From contig CP036434.1 of assembly GCA_007751475.1 (NCBI GenBank), forward strand, positions 7,569,524-7,633,523: a DNA stretch of 64,000 bases. The letters are read 5' to 3'. Positions 53,728 to 62,815 of the stretch are shown here, piece by piece. The translations under genes and the position numbers were made by a program. The notes beneath the pieces were generated by a model that saw nothing but the letters and a program-made list of their open reading frames with translations, was not told the DNA's origin and did no database searches. Positions within the stretch are counted from its first letter, which is position 1. Every line of letters begins with the position of its first letter. Source of the stretch: Saltatorellus ferox. GTDB taxonomy: Bacteria > Planctomycetota > UBA1135 > GCA-002686595.

Positions 53728-56181
53728 TCAATCCTGGAACGAGCGGAGCCCGAGGAGCGCGTTGGCGTCGACGAGGGTCGAGAGCGGACGCAGATGCAGA
53801 GAGACCGGGGACCTCAGGGATTCGCCCGCGGGCGTAAGCCACACCTGCAGGTCGTTGTGAACATCCAACACCGCATGTTCGATACAAAGGCTGTACACCC
53901 CGGCCTCCAATTCGGCGCTCCGACGGACGATCTGATCGTCGCTCCCGCAGGTAACAGAAGCGTCACCGAGGGTCACGCGACCGATGCCGCCCCGGCTCTG
54001 GAACTCCAGGGTCCAGAGCCCGGGCTCGTCGATCGTGACCTGGCCACGGGCGACCACCGCGTGGCGGCCCCAGATCCTCGGGCGTTCACGATCGATCGAC
54101 CCCACGGTAGAAGATGGCTCCCAGGAGATCGGCCGCAGATCGATGTGAGCCTCCGGACGGACCCGAGCGAACTGCTCCCGATGGATAGCACCGATCCTGT
54201 CAGGGGTCGGCGCCATCAGTTCCCCGCGGCCGATCGCTGCCGCCGCGTCGAGTCGATCGAAATCCCCGGGCTCGAACGCGCCTCCGCGGGGCAGGCGATA
54301 TGCCTCGAAGCCGAGGACCGGCATGCCTCGCTCGAAGCGGACCTGGGTCACGCCTCCGATCCGTCGACCGTCGTCGGAGAAGAGCGCGGCCGCGATCACC
54401 GTGCTCTCCTTCAACACCAGCGGTTCCGCCGGAGCCAGGGGTGACTCGTTCGTCGGCTCGGCCCCGAACTGACCGCTGGCGACGTAGCGAATCACTCCCG
54501 GTGCCGAGTGCGCCGCCGTCTGGAAGCGGACCTCAACGCGATCCCCGAAGAGCAGGCGGTCCGCGCCCAGATCGCTTTCCCACTCGAGCAGCACGGGCCT
54601 CAGCATGTCACGCACCACGTCGCGCGCTTCCTGCGCCAGAGGCTCGAAGTCCGCGTAGGTCGCAGGCGCTGCGTGGCTTCCCCACATCCGCTCCGCGAGT
54701 TCGGGCGCCAGTCGCAGCACCGCGGGCACGATCGCTTCGGGCCTTTGCTCCCAGACGCAGATCTGCGCTCCCTGGAGCGGCGCCCCCGCGGGGAGATCGG
54801 TCGTCCTGCCACCGAAGCGCTGCCGAACGCTCGATGGCGACCAGTCGAACGCATCCTCCGGCTGGCTGGCCCAACCCTGGGCGGGCACGATGTAGAGCGG
54901 CTCCCAGCCGCAGTTGATGATGTTGTAGCCCGCCTCGACGAGTTCCAGAGGCCCGAAGGAGTCCTGGCTCCAGCACATGACCCACGTACCGGTGCCGACG
55001 CTGCTCTTCGCGCTGTCGGTCGGACGGAAACCCTCCCAGACGATCGGTCGACGCTCCCTGCTCGCGACGAACTTCGCCATCCTCCCCAGGAAGTGATTCA
55101 GGTGCGCGTCGAGAGCGCCCCCCTCCAGCCGAAAAGGAAGATCTTCCGCAGCGCTCAGCGCCTGGAACTCGGGCAGCTTCAAGAGATCCGGCGCGTAGAA
55201 CTCGTCGCCTCCGAGGTGAACGTAGGGACTCGTCCAGAAGAGGCCGCTCACCTCGTCGAAGATCTTCTTGAGCGCGACGATTGCACGCGGCGAAGCCATG
55301 TTGATCGCGCCCGTCACCTCGGCCTTTCCCGTCTGCGGGTCGACGTGACCGAAGAGATCGGGGCGCGAGCGAATCAGTACGCTCGAATGCGCGGGCACAT
55401 CGATCTCCGGCACGAGCACGATCCCGCGGTCGGCCCCGTACTGCACGAGAAAGCGCAGGTCCCCGGCGGAGTACCCGCGATGGGGCCCGTCCACCGCAGG
55501 ATCGGTTCGCTCCGGCAAACAGTCCGCGGGGAACGTGAACGCCTGATCGTCCGACAGGTGCAGGTGAACGGTGCTGAGCGAGAAGAGAAACGCCAGGTCG
55601 ATCGCTTCCCGAACGGATTCGACCGAGTGCGGAAAGCGCGCCAGGTCCAGCATCAATCCGCGCCACACGTAGGCGGGCGCGTCATCGATGCGGGTGGGTG
55701 GCAGTATCCAGAGGCCGTTTTCCGCGTCGAAACGAAAGAGCTGCGCCAGGCGCGCGATCGCGCGCGCCACGCCGACGGAATTGGCCCCCGACAGAGCGAC
55801 GTGATCGTCGAAAACCTCGATCGCGTAGCCCTCGGGATTCTCGGCTACCTGGTCCGCCAGGTAGCCGATCGTCAGCGTCAGGTCCCCGGAGCGCGCAGGC
55901 CGCTCACCGAGCGGAATCCGGCGCCCGAGCCGCTTCTCGAGCGTTTCCTGGAGCAGCAGCGCCTGACGCTCCAGTCCGTCCTCGGCCGCGACGATCCGGG
56001 CATCGTCCGGCAGCACGAAGGGAGCGAAGCGCGGCTGCGCCATCATCGGCGACGGCACGAGCGGAGGAGGCGGCGGGGGCGACCAGCCGCCTTCCTGGAT
56101 CGGCGACGACACGGCGGATGCCACGGCTGCCACCAGGGGAAGCAGCGAAGGGAAGAGCGCAGACAGCATGGGGTGATTCAC
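53728..56181 (-). CDS. GH20 β-N-acetylhexosaminidase
   Basis: The product has 817 residues from a GTG at 56181, or 813 from the ATG at 56169. The signal peptide is ALFPSLLPLVAAVASAVSSP. Residues 60-150 are the GH20b domain. The catalytic barrel begins near WRGLMLDLARFPHSVESVRE and has the catalytic pair Asp326-Glu327 in YVHLGGDEFYAPD, plus SLSTVHLHLSDDQAFTFPAD and VLVPEIDVPAHS. It removes terminal GlcNAc or GalNAc by substrate-assisted catalysis. The C-terminal 250 residues have β-sandwich strands. It is the last gene of a tightly packed reverse-strand operon. A link with the GH18-like enzyme at 47419 in amino-sugar polymer use is plausible. Confidence 0.95.
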   Translation of the reverse strand: MNHPMLSALFPSLLPLVAAVASAVSSPIQEGGWSPPPPPPLVPSPMMAQPRFAPFVLPDDARIVAAEDGLERQALLLQETLEKRLGRRIPLGERPARSGDLTLTIGYLADQVAENPEGYAIEVFDDHVALSGANSVGVARAIARLAQLFRFDAENGLWILPPTRIDDAPAYVWRGLMLDLARFPHSVESVREAIDLAFLFSLSTVHLHLSDDQAFTFPADCLPERTDPAVDGPHRGYSAGDLRFLVQYGADRGIVLVPEIDVPAHSSVLIRSRPDLFGHVDPQTGKAEVTGAINMASPRAIVALKKIFDEVSGLFWTSPYVHLGGDEFYAPDLLKLPEFQALSAAEDLPFRLEGGALDAHLNHFLGRMAKFVASRERRPIVWEGFRPTDSAKSSVGTGTWVMCWSQDSFGPLELVEAGYNIINCGWEPLYIVPAQGWASQPEDAFDWSPSSVRQRFGGRTTDLPAGAPLQGAQICVWEQRPEAIVPAVLRLAPELAERMWGSHAAPATYADFEPLAQEARDVVRDMLRPVLLEWESDLGADRLLFGDRVEVRFQTAAHSAPGVIRYVASGQFGAEPTNESPLAPAEPLVLKESTVIAAALFSDDGRRIGGVTQVRFERGMPVLGFEAYRLPRGGAFEPGDFDRLDAAAAIGRGELMAPTPDRIGAIHREQFARVRPEAHIDLRPISWEPSSTVGSIDRERPRIWGRHAVVARGQVTIDEPGLWTLEFQSRGGIGRVTLGDASVTCGSDDQIVRRSAELEAGVYSLCIEHAVLDVHNDLQVWLTPAGESLRSPVSLHLRPLSTLVDANALLGLRSFQD

Positions 56182-56185
56182 GGCT

Positions 56186-57088
56186 TCAGTTTACTTGGGG
56201 CCGCGCCGGTGACGCGGTGCCGCGTGGGGGCTCCGCGAGCGGGGCCAGGTGGTCAAGCGTCGCAGCGATGGCACGCTCCAGGGCTTCGGGGGACACCTCC
56301 CCCATCGGGTGTTTCGCGTCGAACGCGTGGTCGGCGCCTTCCAGGATCAAGGCCGAACCGCCCGGCGCCGCCGCGGCGAGTCGAGTCGCGGCCGACGGCG
56401 GCACGGTTCCATCCTTCGAACCATGGATGGCGAGGAACGGCCCCGGGTAGCGGCCTGCGGCCGCCACGATGTCGAGGCGCTCGCGGTGCTCTTCGAAGTC
56501 ATCCAGCGCGGCGACCGACATCCGATGGACCTGGCCGGTGCGCCCGTTGGGAACGCGGAGTTCCCCCTCCGCTCTCCAGTGGGCCTTCGTCGCGTCGTCG
56601 AACCGATCCGACTCGTCGATCGCGGCCCAGGTGACGAGCGCCGCGGGTGGATCCTCGGCCGCCGCCACGATGGACATCCCGCCGCCGCGGCTGTGCCCCA
56701 TCAGCGCCTCGCGGCCGGCATCGACGCCCTCCAGCCTGCGCGCCCAAGCGCGAACGCGAGCGATGTCCTCGAGCTGTCTCGTGTACGTGTCGCGGAGGAA
56801 GGCCTCCTCGTCGTCCATGACCATCGGGTCGTCGCCGATGCCGGAACCGGACGCGTTGAAGGAGACCACCACGAATCCGGCGCGCGCGAGCCGCGTGGAC
56901 AGCATCGGAAAGAAGCCCCAGTCCATGAAGCCCTTGAAGCCGTGGCTCAGGACCACGACCGGCCGCTCGGCTGCTCCCTCTTCAAGCGCATCCCCGGGCC
57001 GCTCGATGCGAACACCGACCCGCCGCGCGGGATCCTCTGGATACAGGAGCCAGGTTCTCTCCTCCTTCGTTGCCATCTCTTGCGCCAT
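56186..57088 (-). CDS. α/β-hydrolase family protein
   Basis: The product has 300 residues and no signal peptide. The oxyanion/first-strand motif VVVLSHGFKGFMDWGFFPML and the nucleophile elbow GHSRGG (Ser133) are clear. The acid is likely the Asp in IHGSKDGTVPPS, and the His is in GADHAFDAKHP. This is the arrangement of dienelactone-hydrolase/esterase-like proteins. The substrate cannot be judged. It lies 4 bp upstream of the GH20 gene and 6 bp downstream of the DUF72 gene, so it is part of the operon. Confidence 0.88.
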   Translation of the reverse strand: MAQEMATKEERTWLLYPEDPARRVGVRIERPGDALEEGAAERPVVVLSHGFKGFMDWGFFPMLSTRLARAGFVVVSFNASGSGIGDDPMVMDDEEAFLRDTYTRQLEDIARVRAWARRLEGVDAGREALMGHSRGGGMSIVAAAEDPPAALVTWAAIDESDRFDDATKAHWRAEGELRVPNGRTGQVHRMSVAALDDFEEHRERLDIVAAAGRYPGPFLAIHGSKDGTVPPSAATRLAAAAPGGSALILEGADHAFDAKHPMGEVSPEALERAIAATLDHLAPLAEPPRGTASPARPQVN

Positions 57089-57094
57089 GGACTG

Positions 57095-57919
57095 TCAGTC
57101 ATCGTCCGCCGTTCGGCACAGCGGCTCCAAATGGGGAAAACTCGAACGGATCTCGGGCCACGCGAGGATCGGCTGCTCGCCGTTCAGCACGTACTTGATC
57201 TCCAGCGCGGCCGCGACGCCGGGCTGGACCGCCGGGCCGCAGTCCGTGACCACGTAGAGCACGTCGAAGCGCTCTTCCAGCGCGCGAGCCCGGCGCGCCA
57301 CGCGCCCGATCAGCGCAGGCGGCGCCGGCCCATCGTGGACCAGTCGCAGCATGCCGATCGGGCCCGTGGCCCCGTGATCGGCCGGCGGCGCGTCCCAGCG
57401 GTCGTCACCCTCGAGATACACGAGCGACCAGCCCGTGCCGCGGACCGCGTCGAGGGCCGTCGACTCGTACCAGGAGCGGTGGCGCGCTTCGAGCACCAGG
57501 GGCGCGGGGCGCAGCGCCCGCGCGAGCTGGCTGAGACTGCGGACCTCGGCGGGCCCGAAGAGGTAGCCCTCGCTCGGCAGCGTCGCGACGACCGCGCCGA
57601 ATCGCTCGCGCTTGAGCAGTGGTGTGAGCGCCACCACGAACGCCTCGGTGTCCGCGGCACGCTCTGCGTCACTGCGGCTTCGATCGAGCAATCCCGCGGG
57701 AAGTCGCAGCAAGAGCCTCGTGCGGGGACTCTCCGACAGCGCCGCTCTCCAGCGCGCCACGTGCTCACGCCGCGGGATCACGTGGGCCGTGGTGTCGACC
57801 TCCAGGCAGCCGAAGTACCCCCCGAAGAACGCCACGCGATGGAAGTCCGCGCTGCGCTTCGCCGGTAGAAGGGTCTCCAGCGCCGGGTGCATGAGCCCGC
57901 TGAAGCCGATTCGAATCAC
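57095..57919 (-). CDS. DUF72 (YecE-like) protein
   Basis: The product has 274 residues from a GTG at 57919 that overlaps the stop of the preceding gene by 4 bases (GTGA). It begins RIGFSGLMHPALETLLPAKR and has the TIM-barrel-like strands of the YecE/DUF72 family (FFGGYFGCLEVDTTAHVIPR, LVLEARHRSWYES, LVYLEGDD). Most family members carry EVNSTFY where this protein has EVDTTAH. The biochemical role of the family is not established. Overlap implies coupled translation with the acyltransferase gene. Confidence 0.8.
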   Translation of the reverse strand: MIRIGFSGLMHPALETLLPAKRSADFHRVAFFGGYFGCLEVDTTAHVIPRREHVARWRAALSESPRTRLLLRLPAGLLDRSRSDAERAADTEAFVVALTPLLKRERFGAVVATLPSEGYLFGPAEVRSLSQLARALRPAPLVLEARHRSWYESTALDAVRGTGWSLVYLEGDDRWDAPPADHGATGPIGMLRLVHDGPAPPALIGRVARRARALEERFDVLYVVTDCGPAVQPGVAAALEIKYVLNGEQPILAWPEIRSSFPHLEPLCRTADDD

Positions 57920-58680
57920 CAGTCCACCTGCTTGTCCAGGGAAGCGAACGCCTCGATCTCCGCCCCGATCAGGCGGCTACGGATCTCGTCGGTCGCCGCG
58001 ACGAGCGCGTCCTCGCCCGACGCGCGCGGGACCTCCAGCGGTTCGCCGAACACCACGGTCACCCGGCTGAACGGTAGCGGGATCGTGAAGCGGTCCCAGG
58101 AGCCCAGCCGCAGCGCACGTGAGACCCCGAACCCGATCGGCAGCACGGGGCGCCCGGTGGCGCGGGCCAAGAACGCCGCTCCGAGGTTCATGTGATGCCT
58201 GGGCCCCCGAGGGCCGTCAGGCGTGATCGCCACCGGAACACCGCTGGATAGCAGGGCACGCATCTCGCGAATGGCGCGCGCGCCGCCCTTGGCCGTCGAA
58301 CCGCGGAGCGTCCCGTAGCCGAGTCTCTGGAGCAGCATGTCGGCGAGAGCGCCATCCCCCGAGGCCGACACGAGGACCGTGGCGCGTGTTCCGGCAAACG
58401 CCGATGCCGCCGTCGCCATGCGGCCGTGCCACAGCACCGGAATACAGCCGTCCGGTGAATCGAGCACGCCCGTGCGGAGCTCCGGGCGGATCATCTTCAC
58501 GCGCCAGGTGCGGCTGAGGCCGCGGAGAAGCGCCGGCGCGAGAGCCGGCACGATCGGCGCCGTGACGCGCCTGCGCCAGTCACGAAAACGCCGCCGCAGC
58601 GGCCCGTTGCGCGTGGCACGGTCGCTGCGGCGGTAGACCCACTCGGGGTCGGAGCCAGGCTCTGGCCGATCCGGGCTCAA
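57916..58680 (-). CDS. DUF374-type lysophospholipid acyltransferase
   Basis: The product has 254 residues from a TTG at 58680 overlapping the previous stop (TTGA). It contains the DUF374/LPLAT block: GCIPVLWHGRMATAASAFAG, VSASGDGALADMLLQRLGY, RGSTAKGGARAIREMRALL, VPVAITPDGPRGPRHHMNLG and RPVLPIGFGVSRAL. This is the domain of LpxL-like and lysophospholipid acyltransferases that place acyl groups on lipid A precursors or phospholipids at the inner membrane. WHGRM resembles the HX4D catalytic site; the spacing should be checked. Coupled genes on both sides suggest a shared envelope role. Confidence 0.85.
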   Translation of the reverse strand: MSPDRPEPGSDPEWVYRRSDRATRNGPLRRRFRDWRRRVTAPIVPALAPALLRGLSRTWRVKMIRPELRTGVLDSPDGCIPVLWHGRMATAASAFAGTRATVLVSASGDGALADMLLQRLGYGTLRGSTAKGGARAIREMRALLSSGVPVAITPDGPRGPRHHMNLGAAFLARATGRPVLPIGFGVSRALRLGSWDRFTIPLPFSRVTVVFGEPLEVPRASGEDALVAATDEIRSRLIGAEIEAFASLDKQVDW

Positions 58681-60962
58681 CGCGGAGAGATATCGTCCCC
58701 GGCGCCGCCGTCGTCCACCCCATTGGGGCCCATGGAGTAGAGCCTGTAGGCCTCGTCCGTCTTCGCGTAGATGAAGGCATGGCCCCAGCCGTCCATGGGC
58801 AACGCGTCCGATTCCAGGTAGCCATTCGGGTACTTGGTCGACGTCTCCAGCAGAGCGTCGAGGGAGGCGGGCGCTGCGCCCTTGTGGTCGTACTGGTAAA
58901 GCGTCAGCGCGACGTCCAGGTCGACCAGCGACTCTTCGGTCGTCGACAACAGCGCTTCGGGGCTACCTGGCTCCGGGGCTTCCTCCGCGGCGTCCTCCCA
59001 TTCGACTTCGTCCACCGCCACGGCTTCCACCATCAGCGGCTCCGTCCCCTGGAAGCGGGTCCCGACGGTGAAGAGCCCGGCGAGGCTCGCCGGCAAGAAG
59101 AAGGCCTCGGTGCCCAGCGACGACTTCGCATACTGCATCACCTTGCCGTCCTGGATTCGGGTCCAGTTCTCGCTTGGCTGGAAGTGACGCGTGAGGATGG
59201 CAGCGTCAGGCAGCATCGCCGGGTTGATCGGAAGGTCGCCGCCGCCCGCGAGCAGCGGCGCGATGCCCTTGATCTGCGTGTAGAACATCCCGAAGAACTG
59301 GGGCCAATCGGCGTAGCCCACCGTGGTCGCGCCGTTGAGGTCCCCCATCGCCATGATCTTCTCGTGAACCGGCGGTTCCTCGCCATCCGCGAGCTTTCCG
59401 ACGCGGCGAATCTCCTTCTTGGCGTGCGTCGGAAGCGTCGTCAAGAGGACGCGGTCGCCCATGATCGTGAACGTCGGCTTGAAGAAGCTTGCGGGGTCGA
59501 ACGGCAGGCCTGGAACGGAGAAGCCGACGTCGCCGGTGAAGGAGAGCGTGTACATCATCGCGCCCTTGTAGTCGTCCCGAACGAGCTGAACGTCCTCGCC
59601 GAGACTTTCGGCCATTCCCATGAGGCCATCCATGCCCTTGGTGAACGCCTCCTTGTCGCGCAGGGCCACGGCGCCCATCACGTTCGGGGCCGAGAAGAGC
59701 GACGTGAGCGCCGGAAGGCTGTAGCTCACCGCCCCTCCGAGCGGAGCGGCGAGGTCCCGGTCCGGTCGGAAGTGGAAGCGCTCTTCGATCTCGTCGAGCA
59801 TCGTCGGGTCCTCTTCGGTAGCGAATTGCTGGATCAGGTTCGCCAGCACCTTCGAATCGAGACTGGTGACGGAGGTCACGAGCGCGTCCGGATGGACGAG
59901 TTCCAGCGCTGACCGATCCAGGGGCTGGGCTCCGATCACGCCGGACAGCGGGCCTCCGCGCGAAGGATCGTGGATCCCTTCCAGGACGAACTGGCCGCTA
60001 TCGATCCCCATGCGCCAGTGGCCGCCGCGGATGGCGAGCGAGGCGGCGGGGCCGATGAGCGCTTCTGCGATGTCGAGCAACGGGACCGCGTTGGGCTCGT
60101 TCATCGCGACCATGTCCTCGACGAAGGGGCGCAGGAAGAGTTCGAAGGCAGGTGCCGCGGGCGCCTTCTTGAAGGCTGCTCGCCCCGGCTCGAAGAGCGA
60201 GGCGGCGGGACTCGGGACCGTGTTGGCCGCGAGCGCCCGGACGTAGTCGGCCGAATCAACGTTGCCCATGAACAGGGCCAGGCGCTTGCCACCCGCCACG
60301 AGGTGCATGGTGGTCTCGAACCCATTCTTGCCCGCGCCGTTTCCGGCTTCGCTCGGCACGAACGTCCAGTCGCGAATGCCGCTGGCTCCAAAGCCCATCG
60401 CACCCTCGGGCATCGTCAGCGCACGCGCGCTGAGCTCCATCCCCCTCGGTCCGTCCTCGCCAATCGCCTCGATCAGGAACTCCGTGACCTTCTCTGCTGT
60501 TGGCTCGTCGATGAAGTCAGCGACGAAACGGATGCCCAGGTTCTGGCTGACGAAGAAGCCCTTGTCCTCGGCTGTCTCGATGCCCTGCACGAAGGCAAGC
60601 ACGTCGCCGCCGGCGAAGTCCACCGAGGCGCTGGCTGATTCCATGCCCTGGAGATAGTCGAGGAGCGGCGGCATCTCGCCCCTGTCCACGGCCCTCGCAT
60701 ACTGCTCCATGAGCATCCCGATGGGGTCCACCGGGTCCGCTCCCTCGCCTGCCATCACCTGACCGATCGCGGTCTGAAGATCGGGGTCCTCCAGCATCCG
60801 GACCGCGCCGGTGGTGCGGAAGGCCTCGATCAGCTTCTGGAGATCAGGGAACTGGACGACGAAGGTCGCAGAGGCCGGATGCAGCGAAGCAGGCGCGTAG
60901 GACGCGGATTCTTGGAACGGAACCGAAATGGCCGCTGAAGCGAGACCTAGGGCGATGAACAT
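58677..60962 (-). CDS. Secreted DUF3352-like protein with GspG-like C-terminal domain
   Basis: The product has 761 residues. A short hydrophobic start (MFIALGLASAAISVPFQESA) is followed by about 620 residues of alternating β-strands and helices resembling DUF3352-type proteins seen in planctomycetes. The C-terminal 90 residues look like the globular domain of type II pseudopilin GspG (ALTLYQYDHKGAAPASLDAL, GYLESDALPMDGWGHAFIYA, YRLYSMGPNGVDDGG). A pseudopilin helix at the N-terminus is absent, so the tail is probably a fold reused as an extracellular module. It is the first gene of the five-gene operon and overlaps the acyltransferase by 4 bases. Confidence 0.75.
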   Translation of the reverse strand: MFIALGLASAAISVPFQESASYAPASLHPASATFVVQFPDLQKLIEAFRTTGAVRMLEDPDLQTAIGQVMAGEGADPVDPIGMLMEQYARAVDRGEMPPLLDYLQGMESASASVDFAGGDVLAFVQGIETAEDKGFFVSQNLGIRFVADFIDEPTAEKVTEFLIEAIGEDGPRGMELSARALTMPEGAMGFGASGIRDWTFVPSEAGNGAGKNGFETTMHLVAGGKRLALFMGNVDSADYVRALAANTVPSPAASLFEPGRAAFKKAPAAPAFELFLRPFVEDMVAMNEPNAVPLLDIAEALIGPAASLAIRGGHWRMGIDSGQFVLEGIHDPSRGGPLSGVIGAQPLDRSALELVHPDALVTSVTSLDSKVLANLIQQFATEEDPTMLDEIEERFHFRPDRDLAAPLGGAVSYSLPALTSLFSAPNVMGAVALRDKEAFTKGMDGLMGMAESLGEDVQLVRDDYKGAMMYTLSFTGDVGFSVPGLPFDPASFFKPTFTIMGDRVLLTTLPTHAKKEIRRVGKLADGEEPPVHEKIMAMGDLNGATTVGYADWPQFFGMFYTQIKGIAPLLAGGGDLPINPAMLPDAAILTRHFQPSENWTRIQDGKVMQYAKSSLGTEAFFLPASLAGLFTVGTRFQGTEPLMVEAVAVDEVEWEDAAEEAPEPGSPEALLSTTEESLVDLDVALTLYQYDHKGAAPASLDALLETSTKYPNGYLESDALPMDGWGHAFIYAKTDEAYRLYSMGPNGVDDGGAGDDISPR

Positions 60963-61010
60963 GGTGGAACGAAGGTGGGAACGGGAGTCTTGCGCGAAGG
61001 GGGTCGACCT

Positions 61011-61036
61011 GAGGACTCAGGGACTCGAGGACTCAG
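61011..61036. repeat. Short direct repeat before an operon
   Basis: GAGGACTCAG occurs at 61011-61020 and 61027-61036 with GGACTC between. It is followed by two near copies of GGTGATGA...GTGGGCG. No function is assigned; a small duplication is likely. Confidence 0.45.
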
Positions 61037-61080
61037 GCCGGTGATGAGATGGGCGGTGATGAAGTGGGCGCCGAAAGCGA

Positions 61081-62562
61081 TCAGAGCCCGGCGTAGGCGC
61101 GGATCTCCTCCTCACTGTCGGCCAGCTTCTTACGAATCTGTTCCAGGATGTTCTGCACGTCCTCGCCCTTTTGGAGCTGCTGCTGGAATTCCTTCAGCAG
61201 CTTGGAAAGCTCGGGGTTCCCGCCGTCGACCATGTAGGCCACGAGGAGGCCGGCGCTGAGGATCAGAGTCGCGGTCTGGTCGTTCTCCAGCCGGCCATCG
61301 AACTCGAAGACGTCGTCGAGGTCCGCAAGGCCCCCCTGGCTGCGGAGGTTGCTGGCGGACCACTCGATCGCCCAGCGCGGGTTGCCGCCCTTCTTGACCT
61401 GCTGATCCTTGAACCAGCGGGATGCGTAGTTGGCAGCGCCCCAGCGGAGCCACCGGGGGATCCGATGTTCCTGGTAGCGCGCTTCCAGGAAGCGGCCTCT
61501 GTCGACCCCCTTGTCACCTGCGTGCTCGATGGCGTCCGCGGCGGCGTTGAAGCTCGGATCGAGGCTCTCGACGAAAGAGAGGCCATAGGCGAATCGAGCG
61601 TCGTGGATGCCATAGTTGTCCCCGTTGGAATCGTCCGCGTCCCAGTAGGTGACGCCCATCCCGTGATACTTGCCTTCTTCGAGATCGAAGTAGAGATCCG
61701 CGAGCGCAGCGCGTGAGTGGCCGGAGACGCCGAACGGGTCGATCTGCGGCAGGTCGAAATCCTCATCTCCGTCCATGAAGCGCAGGTACTGCGCCTGGTC
61801 GCGGACGACCGTGAACGGCACCGGGACGTCGCCGCCGTAGCCGAAGACCTTCTGCATGTCGAACCAGGCCTGTTCCGCCTGGGCCGCCGCCTTCATCGCC
61901 GTTTCTCGCGTCGTCGTGGCCCAGATGACCGCGCGCTTCGTGGGGATCTTCCACGGTGCCTCGAGGTCCTCATGCCACTCGTTGGCGCGGTCGAGCGGAA
62001 GCCACGTGTCATCGCACTTCCAGAGGCCCTGCTCGATCTTGTCGAAATCCGCGGGGGCGATCCACTCGAGGTCCTGCTGCTTCCAGCCCTCCGCCTTTCG
62101 CTTCAGCGCGATCGGATCCACCCAGTCCCCGTACTCGTTGCGGACGAAGCCCTGGGACAGGAACGGCACGTCGGCTGGTTCGACCCACTCATCCTTGAAC
62201 TTCACGAGGCCACGCTCCTTGGCGACCTTCTCCGCGTACTTGTCGCGCTCGCGCTCGGTCTCGAACCACTTGCCGTCGTAGGCCACATGGCCGAGGGCGA
62301 GACGGGCCTCCTCATGGTCCGGATCCACCTTGATCAGGGCCTTCAGCACGCGCTTGCGATACTTCTTGCGTTCGTCGTCCTCCAGGGACCACTGGTAGAG
62401 CGCCCAGAGTTTCTCGGGGTCCTTGCCTGCTTCCGCCATCTTGTCCTTGAAATCATCTGGCACGGAGACGGTGAGGGATCCAGCGATCGGGGCCCTCACC
62501 AGCTGGACTGGGTCCGAAGGGAGAGCGAGTGGCGCGACAGCGATCAGGAGAGAGGTCAGCAT
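61081..62562 (-). CDS. Secreted protein of unknown function
   Basis: The product has 493 residues with a short signal-like N-terminus (MLTSLLIAVAPLALPSDPVQ). Residues 45-120 are highly charged and helical (SLEDDERKKYRKRVLKALIK). The middle has Trp-rich segments such as GDWVDPIALKRKAEGWKQQD and WKCDDTWLPLDRANEWHEDL, which look like repeated small modules. The C-terminal part ends in a coiled-coil-like helix (LLKEFQQQLQKGEDVQNILE). No motif is recognised. A 118-bp gap separates it from the five-gene operon. It is divergent from the cyclophilin gene with 253 bp between. Confidence 0.75.
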   Translation of the reverse strand: MLTSLLIAVAPLALPSDPVQLVRAPIAGSLTVSVPDDFKDKMAEAGKDPEKLWALYQWSLEDDERKKYRKRVLKALIKVDPDHEEARLALGHVAYDGKWFETERERDKYAEKVAKERGLVKFKDEWVEPADVPFLSQGFVRNEYGDWVDPIALKRKAEGWKQQDLEWIAPADFDKIEQGLWKCDDTWLPLDRANEWHEDLEAPWKIPTKRAVIWATTTRETAMKAAAQAEQAWFDMQKVFGYGGDVPVPFTVVRDQAQYLRFMDGDEDFDLPQIDPFGVSGHSRAALADLYFDLEEGKYHGMGVTYWDADDSNGDNYGIHDARFAYGLSFVESLDPSFNAAADAIEHAGDKGVDRGRFLEARYQEHRIPRWLRWGAANYASRWFKDQQVKKGGNPRWAIEWSASNLRSQGGLADLDDVFEFDGRLENDQTATLILSAGLLVAYMVDGGNPELSKLLKEFQQQLQKGEDVQNILEQIRKKLADSEEEIRAYAGL

Positions 62563-62815
62563 GGTGGAGAGGCTGGGATGGAGGCCCGGGGGAGCCCTTG
62601 GATCGAGAAACTTGGGATGGCGCAGGCGAACGAATCGCCCCCACCGCCCCGCGGGCTTCTATAATGCCCGGTCAGTCACGCCCCCACCGTTCTGGGCAGA
62701 CGAATTCAATCCTTCCTCGATCCGGCCCTTTCGCTCCGGCTCGAACCCAAAACGCCTCGCAAAACGAGCAACCACCCCAGGGCGCTTCCTGCAAGCAGTT
62801 CAGGCAACGAAAGAG

